NCBI RefSeq assembly: GCF_000714435.1
Contig: NZ_JJMW01000019.1
Location: 186,001 to 250,000 of the forward strand
Length of the DNA: 64,000 bases
Direction: 5' to 3'
From: Exiguobacterium alkaliphilum 12/1
GTDB taxonomy: Bacteria > Bacillota > Bacilli > Exiguobacteriales > Exiguobacteriaceae
Positions within the stretch are counted from its first letter, which is position 1, and each line of letters opens with the position of its first letter. A model generated the notes under the pieces. The model was not told the DNA's origin. It worked only from the letters and a program-made list of their open reading frames with translations, and searched no databases. A program made the position numbers and the translations under genes. This document shows, piece by piece, positions 17,815 to 25,046 of the stretch.

Positions 17815-18690
17815 TTACTTCAGTGGGACCCGATTCTCGTCGAACGTGAAGCCTTCCCCGCCGACCTCGTACACGTGATGGAACGTGACGAAGGCGTGCG
17901 GGTCGATCTGTTTGACGATCGTCTTCAGGCGGTTGACCTCGTTGCGACCGACGACGACATAGAGCACCTCGAGCTCTTTGTTCGAGTAGCCACCTTTGGC
18001 GATGAGGCGTGTCGTCCCACGATTCATCGTCGCGTGGATGCCGTCAGCGATCGCCGTCCGATGGTCGCTGATGATCATCGCGGCCTTGCCGGCGTACGTT
18101 CCTTCCTGCATCGAATCGATGACGCGAGCCCCGACATAGACGGCGAGGAGCGTGTACATCGCCTCGCGGATGTCGAGATACGTCAAACTGAGGACGATGA
18201 CGAAGAAGTCGAAGACGAGGAACGTCTTCCCGATCGACCATCCGACATAGCGCTGGACGAGGCGGGCGATGATGTCGACGCCGCCGGTCGTGCCGCCGTT
18301 ATTGAAGATGATGCCGAGGCCGACGCCGATGAAGAGCCCGGCGAACAAGCTCGCGAGCACCATGTCGTCGGTCAAATCGATGACGAGGTTCGAGTACTTG
18401 GCGACGAGCGCGTACCAGAGCGAGAAACTGAACGTCCCGATGAGCGTATAGATGAACGTCGTCCGCCCGAGCAGCTTATAACTGACGAAGAAGAGCGGGA
18501 TGTTGAGCGCCAAGTTCGTGATCGAGGGCGACCAGTCGAACAAGCCGCGCAGAATCAACGTGATCCCGGTGAAGCCACCTTCGGCCAAATTGTTTTGTAC
18601 GTTGAAGTGATACACCCCGAACGCAAAAATGAAAGAACCAATTAAGATAAAGATAATATTGCGAAAACGAATCGGTAACTGGACCGTCAT
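17815..18690 (-). CDS. ypjC: YitT-family membrane protein (DUF161/DUF2179)
   Basis: 291-aa protein with five to six N-terminal transmembrane segments (residues about 8-170, including NNGGTTGGVDI, typical of the family) and a C-terminal soluble DUF2179 domain (about 205-285). Function is unknown. The ATG at 18690 has GGAGGTG upstream; an in-frame GTG at 18699 lies inside that site. The symbol is by synteny with B. subtilis ypjC, which also lies in this interval. It is divergent from bshB1 with about 110 nt between. Confidence 0.85.
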   Translation of the reverse strand: MTVQLPIRFRNIIFILIGSFIFAFGVYHFNVQNNLAEGGFTGITLILRGLFDWSPSITNLALNIPLFFVSYKLLGRTTFIYTLIGTFSFSLWYALVAKYSNLVIDLTDDMVLASLFAGLFIGVGLGIIFNNGGTTGGVDIIARLVQRYVGWSIGKTFLVFDFFVIVLSLTYLDIREAMYTLLAVYVGARVIDSMQEGTYAGKAAMIISDHRTAIADGIHATMNRGTTRLIAKGGYSNKELEVLYVVVGRNEVNRLKTIVKQIDPHAFVTFHHVYEVGGEGFTFDENRVPLK

Positions 18691-18751
18691 TTCGTTCACC
18701 TCCCATTTCCTAGAGTACTCGAAAAACCTCTCGATTGCCTACCCTCTACAT

Positions 18752-18780
18752 ATGACATTCGCGGAGGAGTCCGATATACT
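18752..18780 (+). promoter_or_regulatory. Promoter of the bshB1-bshA-cca-birA operon
   Basis: ATGACA (18752-18757), 17-bp spacer, TATACT (18775-18780). Confidence 0.72.
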
Positions 18781-18803
18781 TTTCACAGAAGAGGTGATTG
18801 ATT

Positions 18804-19487
18804 ATGAAAATAGTAGCAATCGGGGCCCATCCGGACGATATCGAGATCGGTATCGCCGGGATGACGGCCCAATGGAGACGCGACGGCATCGAGGTCGTCT
18901 ATGTCGATTTGACGCGGGCCGAGCTGTCCTCGAACGGGGACGTCGACACGCGCGCCGTCGAGGCGGGATACGCCGACGACGTGCTCGGGGTTCGTCGCCT
19001 CAATCTCGGGTTCCCGGACCGTGGACTGACCGGGGACGAAAGCCAAATCGAGACGCTCGTCCGGTTGATTCGGACCGAGCGTCCGACGCATGTCTTGTAT
19101 CCGTACGGCGTCGACCGTCATCCCGACCATCGGGCCTGTGCCCGGCTCGTCGAGGAGGCGCTCTTTAACGCCGGGATTCGTAAATACTTACCGGACGTGC
19201 CGGCGTATCGACCGGACAGCGTCTATCAATATATGATTAACGCGCTCAAGACGCCTGACGTCTGCATCGACATCAGCGAGACGATGGAGACGAAGCTGCG
19301 TGCCTTGTCTGCGTATGAGAGCCAATTCATGCCCGTCGACGGCGTCCGCACCCCGCTCACAGATGAATACATCGAGCGCGTGCGGGCCCGGGAGCGGCAT
19401 TTCGGCAGTTTAATCGGGACGACGTACGCCGAAGGCTTGATGACCGTCAAGCCTTACGCCGTCAGGAAGGCGGGTGGGCTCGCATGA
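18804..19487 (+). CDS. bshB1: Bacillithiol biosynthesis deacetylase BshB1
   Basis: Zn-dependent LmbE/PIG-L family enzyme that removes the acetyl group of GlcNAc-malate, second step of bacillithiol synthesis. Metal and catalytic residues are in GAHPDDIEIG (residues 7-16) and HPDHRACARLV. The ATG at 18804 follows GAGGTGA by 6 nt; a TTG at 18798 overlaps the site. 227 aa. It overlaps bshA by 4 nt, so the first two enzymes of the pathway are translationally coupled. Confidence 0.95.
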   Translation: MKIVAIGAHPDDIEIGIAGMTAQWRRDGIEVVYVDLTRAELSSNGDVDTRAVEAGYADDVLGVRRLNLGFPDRGLTGDESQIETLVRLIRTERPTHVLYPYGVDRHPDHRACARLVEEALFNAGIRKYLPDVPAYRPDSVYQYMINALKTPDVCIDISETMETKLRALSAYESQFMPVDGVRTPLTDEYIERVRARERHFGSLIGTTYAEGLMTVKPYAVRKAGGLA

Positions 19488-20605
19488 AGCTCCGGATTGG
19501 TGTCCTCTGTTATCCATCGGTCGGGGGGTCGGGCATTCTCGCCACCGAGCTCGGGATGAAGCTCGCCGACCGCGGCCATGACGTCCATTTCATCACGTCG
19601 AGCATCCCGTTCCGATTGAACGCGTATCATCCGAACATCACGTTCCATCAGGTCGAGATCAATCAATATTCGGTGTTTCGCTATCCACCGTACGACATTA
19701 CGCTCGCCTCGAAGATCGCGAGCGTCATCCAGGCGTTCGGTCTCGACGTCATCCATGCGCATTACGCCGTGCCGCACGCCGTCTGTGCCGCGCTCGGGCG
19801 CGAGATGGCCGGGACGAACATCCCGATCGTCTCGACGCTACACGGGACCGATATTACCGTCCTCGGGGAGGATGAGGAGCTGAAACCGGCCATCCTATAC
19901 GGGCTTCGGCAATCGAACGCCATCACGGCCGTGTCCGATAGCCTGCGGCAAGAGACGCTCGAACGGATCGGGTCCGACTTGTCGATTGACGTCATCCATA
20001 ACTTCATCGACGAGTCGGTGTACCGTCCGCTCGATGATTCGTCACTTCGGGAACGTTACGGCTTGACCGAATCGGACCATGTCGTCATCCACGTCTCGAA
20101 CTTCCGCCAAGTGAAACGGATCGATCTCGTCCTCGAAGCGTTCGACCGGATGGACGTGCCGGATAAGAAACTGCTCCTCGTCGGGGACGGCCCGCTCATG
20201 GGGGCGATGCGCCGCCAAGTGAGCGAGTTGTCGCTCGAGCAAGACGTCATCTTCGCCGGGAAGCAAGAACAAGTCGCGGAACTGTTAGCGATCAGTGACG
20301 TGCACGTCCTGTTATCGGATAAAGAGGCGTTCGGTCTCGTCGCGCTCGAGGCGATGGCGACGGGCATCCCGTCGGTCGTCTCGGACGCCGGCGGCTTGCC
20401 GGAAGTGATCACCGATGGGGCGGAAGGGTTCGTCGTCGCCCGTGGTGACGTCGCCGGGGCGACAAAAGCGCTCGAGAACATCTTGCTCGACAAGGCGCTA
20501 CAGATGCGGTTACGGGAAAACGGGTTGAAACGGGCCAAACAGTTCGCTTCGGCCGATATCGTGTCCGCCTACGAATCACTTTATGAACGGGTGGTGCGCG
20601 TATGA
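19484..20605 (+). CDS. bshA: Glycosyltransferase BshA (bacillithiol synthesis)
   Basis: GT4 retaining glycosyltransferase that joins GlcNAc from UDP-GlcNAc to L-malate. The N-terminal glycine loop CYPSVGGSGILATELG, the STLHGTDIT segment and the GT4 motif with SDKEAFGLVALEAMA are present in 373 aa. It lies directly after bshB1 and overlaps cca by 4 nt, the same order as ypjG-ypjH-papS in B. subtilis. The bshC ligase is not in the window. Confidence 0.96.
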   Translation: MKLRIGVLCYPSVGGSGILATELGMKLADRGHDVHFITSSIPFRLNAYHPNITFHQVEINQYSVFRYPPYDITLASKIASVIQAFGLDVIHAHYAVPHAVCAALGREMAGTNIPIVSTLHGTDITVLGEDEELKPAILYGLRQSNAITAVSDSLRQETLERIGSDLSIDVIHNFIDESVYRPLDDSSLRERYGLTESDHVVIHVSNFRQVKRIDLVLEAFDRMDVPDKKLLLVGDGPLMGAMRRQVSELSLEQDVIFAGKQEQVAELLAISDVHVLLSDKEAFGLVALEAMATGIPSVVSDAGGLPEVITDGAEGFVVARGDVAGATKALENILLDKALQMRLRENGLKRAKQFASADIVSAYESLYERVVRV

Positions 20606-21741
20606 CAGAGTGGGAATACGCAAAACAGATTATCGAAACGATTAACGCCCGCGGCGGCGAGGCGTATATTGTCGGCGGCGCCGTCCGGGATTATATGCTC
20701 GGACATTTGCCGGACGACATCGACATCGCGACGTCGCTCTTCCCGGACGAGGTGCTCGCGCTCTTCCCGAAGGCGGTGCCGACCGGGATTGACCACGGGA
20801 CGGTGACGGTCATCTTAGACCATCACCCGTTCGAAGTGACGACGTTCCGCTCGGAAGGTACGTACTCCGACTCGCGTCGCCCCGACCACGTCGCCCTCGG
20901 CGTCTCACTCGAGGAGGATTTGCTCCGACGCGATTTCACGATGAACGCGATGGCGTTCCACGACGGCAACGTCGTCGACTTGTTCGGCGGACGGCTCGAC
21001 CTCGAAGCGAAAGTCATCCGAACCGTCGGGAGCCCGTACGAACGGTTCGACGAGGACGCCCTCCGCATCATGCGGGCGTTCCGTTTTATGGCCCAGCTCG
21101 ACTTCACACTCGACGAGGAACTCGTCCGCGCAGCCTCGGCGCTCGGGCACAAGCTTCGCCATATCGCCATGGAGCGCATCGCCATCGAGTTCGAGAAGCT
21201 GATGGCGGGTCCGGCCTATAAGCGGGCGCTCTCGTCGCTCATGGCGGCCGGGATTCATGCCCACTTGCCGGATATGGATCGCCATCTCTTGGAAAAGGTC
21301 ATCGACGACGACCGGAGACCGGTCAACGCGCTCGGCGGCTGGGCGCTCTTACTCTATCACGCGGGTGACGCGAATTGGCTCGCTGCCTGGAAACGGTCGA
21401 ACGCGACCAAACGTGAAGCAAGTCGGCTCGCTAGGTTGCTCTCGACCGGCCTCGACACGTTCGCGATTTACGACACGCCCGAGGCGACGCTCGACACGTA
21501 CTTACGGATGGAAGGCCGGACGGACCGGGCCCTCGAGTTGAAGCGGGCATTGCCGATTCAACGTCGCAGTGAGCTTCGTTTCGATGGTCGTGACGCCATC
21601 GCCATCGGGGCGAAAGGCGCGACGATTAAACAGTTACTTGCCCATCTGGAACGAGTGGTGCTCCACGGCGAGCTCTCGAACGAGGAGACGATTTTACGGA
21701 AGGAGGCAGGCGCATGGCTTCGACACGAGGAAAGGTCTTGA
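20602..21741 (+). CDS. cca: CCA-adding tRNA nucleotidyltransferase
   Basis: Class II nucleotidyltransferase adding CCA to tRNA 3' ends. The head domain shows VGGAVRDYMLG and the metal aspartates DDIDIAT, followed by VTTFRSEG, RRDFTMNAM and the DALRIMRAFRF block; the helical body and tail domains follow. 379 aa. Start ATG 20602 overlaps the bshA stop. Its end overlaps the next gene, birA, by 28 nt in another frame, which is unusually long and suggests coupled translation. Confidence 0.96.
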   Translation: MTEWEYAKQIIETINARGGEAYIVGGAVRDYMLGHLPDDIDIATSLFPDEVLALFPKAVPTGIDHGTVTVILDHHPFEVTTFRSEGTYSDSRRPDHVALGVSLEEDLLRRDFTMNAMAFHDGNVVDLFGGRLDLEAKVIRTVGSPYERFDEDALRIMRAFRFMAQLDFTLDEELVRAASALGHKLRHIAMERIAIEFEKLMAGPAYKRALSSLMAAGIHAHLPDMDRHLLEKVIDDDRRPVNALGGWALLLYHAGDANWLAAWKRSNATKREASRLARLLSTGLDTFAIYDTPEATLDTYLRMEGRTDRALELKRALPIQRRSELRFDGRDAIAIGAKGATIKQLLAHLERVVLHGELSNEETILRKEAGAWLRHEERS

Positions 21742-22676
21742 GCCTCTTGCAAGACGGGGCGGTTTGGAGCGGGCAGGAGTTGGCCCGGCAATTAAATATT
21801 TCACGTACCGCTATTTGGAAGCATATCGAGACGTTAAAACAAGACGGTTACGCAATCGAGACGATTCCACGAAAAGGGTATCAATTGCTTGAGCAGAACG
21901 ACCGCTTCGATGAGACGGCGTTCGTCTCCGTCCGGCGTGGCCGTTTCGGGCAACACGTTCACGCGTACGACCAAGTCGACACGACACAACGGATCGCCCA
22001 CGAGCTCGCTCAACGAGGGGCGGCGGAAGGGACGATTGTCATCAGCGAAGAACAGACGGCCGGCCGCGGACAACTCGGACGACAATGGTACAATCCGAGC
22101 CGGGTCAATATTGCGGCGAGCGTCATTTTACGTCCGGACTTGCCGATTCGAGACGCGTCGAAATTGACCCTCATGGCGGCGAGCGCGTTCGCCCGCTCTC
22201 TCAACCGTGAAGGGATTGCCGCAACGATCAAATGGCCGAACGACCTGCTCTTGAACGGGAAGAAAATCGGCGGGATTTTGACGGAGATGCAAACCGAGGG
22301 CGACCGGATTCAAGCGGTCATCCTCGGCTTCGGCTTCAATGTCAACGGCGAGACGATCCCAGAAGAACTCCTCCATCGGGCGACGTCACTCAAGCGCGAG
22401 ACGGGCATCGTCCACCGCCGCAGCGAATTGCTCGCTCGTTTGTTAGAAGACCTCGAGAAGGAGTACGATCTGTTCCTTGAGGCGGGCTTCTCCCCGGTTC
22501 GTGAACATTGGCTTCACAACGCAGCTTTCATCGATGAGATGATCACGTTGACGACGGGTGGAAGGACGAAGACCGGGGTCATGCGTGGCATCTCGTCTGA
22601 AGGTGCGCTCTTACTGGAGACGGGAGCGGAAATCGAACCGATTTACTCTGCTGAAATCGCGGTTTGGAATGATTGA
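21714..22676 (+). CDS. birA: Biotin--protein ligase and biotin operon repressor BirA
   Basis: Bifunctional protein: an N-terminal winged helix-turn-helix (residues 1-65, LARQLNISRTAIWKHI as the recognition region) and a catalytic biotin ligase domain with GRGQLGRQWYNPSR and KWPNDLLLNGKKIGGIL, then a C-terminal SH3-like domain. It biotinylates acetyl-CoA carboxylase carrier protein and represses biotin genes. 320 aa. The promoter of the following panB leader overlaps its stop codon. Confidence 0.95.
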   Translation: MASTRGKVLSLLQDGAVWSGQELARQLNISRTAIWKHIETLKQDGYAIETIPRKGYQLLEQNDRFDETAFVSVRRGRFGQHVHAYDQVDTTQRIAHELAQRGAAEGTIVISEEQTAGRGQLGRQWYNPSRVNIAASVILRPDLPIRDASKLTLMAASAFARSLNREGIAATIKWPNDLLLNGKKIGGILTEMQTEGDRIQAVILGFGFNVNGETIPEELLHRATSLKRETGIVHRRSELLARLLEDLEKEYDLFLEAGFSPVREHWLHNAAFIDEMITLTTGGRTKTGVMRGISSEGALLLETGAEIEPIYSAEIAVWND

Positions 22677-22701
22677 ATGAATGCTTGACGTGGTCTATAA
22701 T
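22673..22701 (+). promoter_or_regulatory. Promoter of the panB leader
   Basis: TTGAAT (22673-22678), 17-bp spacer, consensus TATAAT (22696-22701). It sits on the birA stop codon and gives a start near 22708, leaving an untranslated leader of about 180 nt. Confidence 0.78.
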
Positions 22702-22707
22702 GAGTGT

Positions 22708-22886
22708 GTCGGACGCTATCGCTCGCGAAGTGTACCGGACTGCAGACCGTCACTCACATTTTTGTCTGCCTTGATCATTTTGACAGGGACAGAAGGACAC
22801 TCAACCCTTGAGTTTGCTTTCGTGCGCCTTCTTGTCGATAAGAAGGCGCTTTTTCTTTCCTGTCTCCCAACTAGGAGGAGAATTTT
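22708..22886 (+). promoter_or_regulatory. Structured 5' leader of panBCD (candidate attenuator or small RNA)
   Basis: About 180 nt without a convincing open frame between the promoter and panB. Visible pairings are GACG (22711-22714) with CGTC (22748-22751), the hairpin ACTCAA-CCC-TTGAGT near 22799-22813, the intrinsic terminator at 22824-22854, and TCTCC (22863-22867) that can pair with GGAGA (22877-22881) and hide the panB ribosome binding site. It has no T-box GGTGG sequence and matches no riboswitch class I know. The RNA ending at the terminator could also act in trans. Confidence 0.6.
22824..22854 (+). terminator. Leader terminator upstream of panB
   Basis: Perfect 10-bp stem GCGCCTTCTT (22824-22833) with AAGAAGGCGC (22840-22849), loop GTCGAT, five Ts. 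It is 33 nt before the panB start and downstream of a strong promoter. Confidence 0.9.
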
Positions 22887-23723
22887 ATGCACACGATGAC
22901 TTCACTACTCAAAAAGATGAAACAAGAAGAGAAACTGGTCATGTTGACCGCCTACGACTACCCGTCGGCGAAACTCGCCGAGGCGGCGGGGGTCGACATC
23001 ATCTTGGTCGGCGATTCGCTCGGGATGGTCGTACTCGGTTACGACTCGACGATTCCTGTGACGACGGCAGATATGATTCATCACGCCAAGGCGGTACGCC
23101 GCGGGGCGCGTGACACGTTCGTCGTCGTCGATATGCCGTTTGCGACCTATCACGGTGATTTTGACCGGACGCTCCAAGCCGCGGCGTCCTTGTTCCAGGA
23201 CGGACAAGCCGACGCCATCAAGCTCGAAGGGGCGGGCGAGGTGCTCGAGACAATCGAGCGGCTGACGAAGGTCGGCATGCCTTGTGTCGCCCATCTCGGT
23301 CTCACGCCGCAATCGGTCGGCGTGCTCGAAGGCTACAAAGTACAAGGCAAGTCACTTGAGGATGCCGAACAGTTGATTGCCGACAGCCTCGAGGCCGAGC
23401 GTGTCGGTGCGAAGATGCTCGTGTTAGAGTGTGTCCCGCACCAATTGGCGAAAAAGATCGCCGCGGCGCTCACGATTCCGGTCATCGGCATCGGGGCAGG
23501 GGCCGACGTCGACGGACAAGTGCTCGTCTATCACGACATCTTGAAATACGGGGTCGACCGGTTACCGAAGTTCGTCGAGGCGTATGCCGACGTGAACGAA
23601 GTGGCGACGACGGCAATTCGCCATTATGTCGAGTCGACGAAAGACGGTTCATTCCCGCTCGAGCGGCACACGTTCACGATGGACGAGTCTTTGCTCGACA
23701 CGCTCTACGGGGGCAAGGCATGA
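22887..23723 (+). CDS. panB: 3-Methyl-2-oxobutanoate hydroxymethyltransferase
   Basis: First committed step of pantothenate synthesis: transfers a hydroxymethyl group from methylene-THF to alpha-ketoisovalerate. Metal-binding DSLGMV after VGDS, and the [16 protein letters not shown]-terminal block and KLEGAGE are typical; 278 aa. Start after TAGGAGGAG. It overlaps panC by 4 nt (ATGA), beginning the panBCD operon that gives pantothenate for CoA. Confidence 0.97.
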   Translation: MHTMTSLLKKMKQEEKLVMLTAYDYPSAKLAEAAGVDIILVGDSLGMVVLGYDSTIPVTTADMIHHAKAVRRGARDTFVVVDMPFATYHGDFDRTLQAAASLFQDGQADAIKLEGAGEVLETIERLTKVGMPCVAHLGLTPQSVGVLEGYKVQGKSLEDAEQLIADSLEAERVGAKMLVLECVPHQLAKKIAAALTIPVIGIGAGADVDGQVLVYHDILKYGVDRLPKFVEAYADVNEVATTAIRHYVESTKDGSFPLERHTFTMDESLLDTLYGGKA

Positions 23724-24550
23724 ACATCGTCACGACACCGAGCGCGTTGCAGCAACTGTTGACAGACGCCGGGACGATCGGTTTCGTCCCGACGATGGGC
23801 TATTTACATGAAGGGCACCTCAGTCTCGTCGAGGCGGCCAAAGCCGAGAACGATCTCGTCGTCATGAGCATCTTCGTCAACCCGACCCAGTTCGGGCCAA
23901 ACGAAGACCTTGACCGTTACCCGCGTGACTTTGAGCGAGACGAGGCGCTCGCCCGTGAGGCAGGTGTCGACGTGTTGTTCTATCCGACGACCGAGACGAT
24001 GTATCCGCTCGATATGGCACGGGTGACGGTACGGACCGGCGCGGACGTCTTATGCGGGGCGAGTCGTCCCGGTCATTTCGATGGCGTCTTGACCGTCGTA
24101 TCGAAGCTGTTCAATCTCGTCCATCCGACACGCGCCTATTTCGGATTAAAGGATGCGCAACAAGTCGCTCTAATCGAAGGTTACGTCCGCGACTATTTCG
24201 TCCCGGTCGAGATTCGTCGATGTGCGATTATTCGCGAACCGTCGGGCCTCGCGAAGTCGTCACGGAACGTCTATCTGTCAGACGTGGAAAAAACGGATGC
24301 GAGCGAAATCAACCGCGCCTTGACCGATGCGTACGACGCGCTTGAAGACTGCGAGCCGCTCCGAGACGTGATGGCACGACTCGAGGAACGGTTGCAAAAC
24401 ATTCCGAATAGCATGATCGACTATGTCGAAGTGAAAGACTATCCGACGTTGACCGAGGCGACCTCGGCATCGACCGAACTATTGATTGCCGTGGCGGTGC
24501 AGTTCGAACGGGCCCGCCTGATTGATAATGTGATTTGGAAGAGAGGATGA
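23720..24550 (+). CDS. panC: Pantothenate synthetase
   Basis: ATP-dependent ligase joining pantoate and beta-alanine. Adenylate-forming motifs [14 protein letters not shown] (HIGH-like) and SIFVNPTQF, then [10 protein letters not shown] and the KMSKS-like [10 protein letters not shown] are visible. 276 aa from ATG 23720; a long open frame running back to 23429 only reflects an out-of-frame extension over panB. It lies between panB and panD. Confidence 0.97.
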   Translation: MNIVTTPSALQQLLTDAGTIGFVPTMGYLHEGHLSLVEAAKAENDLVVMSIFVNPTQFGPNEDLDRYPRDFERDEALAREAGVDVLFYPTTETMYPLDMARVTVRTGADVLCGASRPGHFDGVLTVVSKLFNLVHPTRAYFGLKDAQQVALIEGYVRDYFVPVEIRRCAIIREPSGLAKSSRNVYLSDVEKTDASEINRALTDAYDALEDCEPLRDVMARLEERLQNIPNSMIDYVEVKDYPTLTEATSASTELLIAVAVQFERARLIDNVIWKRG

Positions 24551-24555
24551 ATCGA

Positions 24556-24939
24556 ATGATTCGAACATTTATGCACGCGAAACTACACAAGGCGACCGTC
24601 ACCGAAGCGAACTTGCATTACGTCGGCTCCATCACGATCGATGAGGATTTGATGGATGCGGTCGGCATTATGGAAAACGAACATGTGCACATCACGAACA
24701 ACCATAACGGGGCCCGCATCGAGACATACGTCATCAAAGGCGAGCGCGGCTCAGGCGTCATTTGTTTGAACGGGGCCGCAGCGCGACATTTCCAAGTCGG
24801 CGATGTCGTCATCATCATGGCGTATGGTCAAATGACGGCGGAAGAAGCGAAAATGCATCGTCCGAAAGTGGCCGTCTTGAACGAACGCAACGAGGTCGAC
24901 CAATTGCTCTATGAAGAGATTGCACACACAGTATTGTGA
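24556..24939 (+). CDS. panD: Aspartate 1-decarboxylase
   Basis: Pyruvoyl enzyme making beta-alanine from aspartate. The self-cleavage site Gly24-Ser25 is in YVGSITID, and [13 protein letters not shown] is the following family block. The ATG at 24556 gives 127 aa, the B. subtilis length, and places Ser at the conserved position 25; ATGs at 24535 and 24547 lie before or inside the binding site GAGAGG. Ends the panBCD operon. Confidence 0.96.
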   Translation: MIRTFMHAKLHKATVTEANLHYVGSITIDEDLMDAVGIMENEHVHITNNHNGARIETYVIKGERGSGVICLNGAAARHFQVGDVVIIMAYGQMTAEEAKMHRPKVAVLNERNEVDQLLYEEIAHTVL

Positions 24940-24943
24940 AGCG

Positions 24944-24978
24944 AACGGGGGCGTCTAGTATAGGCGTCCCCGTTTTTT
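24944..24978 (+). terminator. Terminator of panBCD
   Basis: 12-bp stem 24944-24955 with 24963-24974 (two G-T pairs), 7-nt loop, six Ts. Confidence 0.9.
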
Positions 24979-25046
24979 CGTCTTTCGTTCTATGGTAAGA
25001 TGAGACAGATAGCAAGCACGCGCGTGCCGAAGATGGGATGGATGTT

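Noticed and set aside
17785-18645. 286-codon plus-strand open frame
   Set aside because: It lies fully antisense to the YitT-family gene, starts in the terminator, and its product is a low-complexity Asp/Glu/Arg string typical of a shadow frame over biased codons.
22702-22886. T-box or known riboswitch before panB
   Set aside because: The GGTGG antiterminator sequence and the specifier-loop layout are absent, and no SAM, TPP, lysine, purine or cyclic di-GMP core is seen.
22681-22899. 72-codon frame across the panB leader
   Set aside because: It would read through the promoter spacer, the terminator hairpin and the panB binding site, and it has no binding site of its own.
23429-23719. N-terminal extension of panC into panB
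   Set aside because: The extension is the reverse-phase shadow of panB; the ATG at 23720 overlaps the panB stop as in tight operons.
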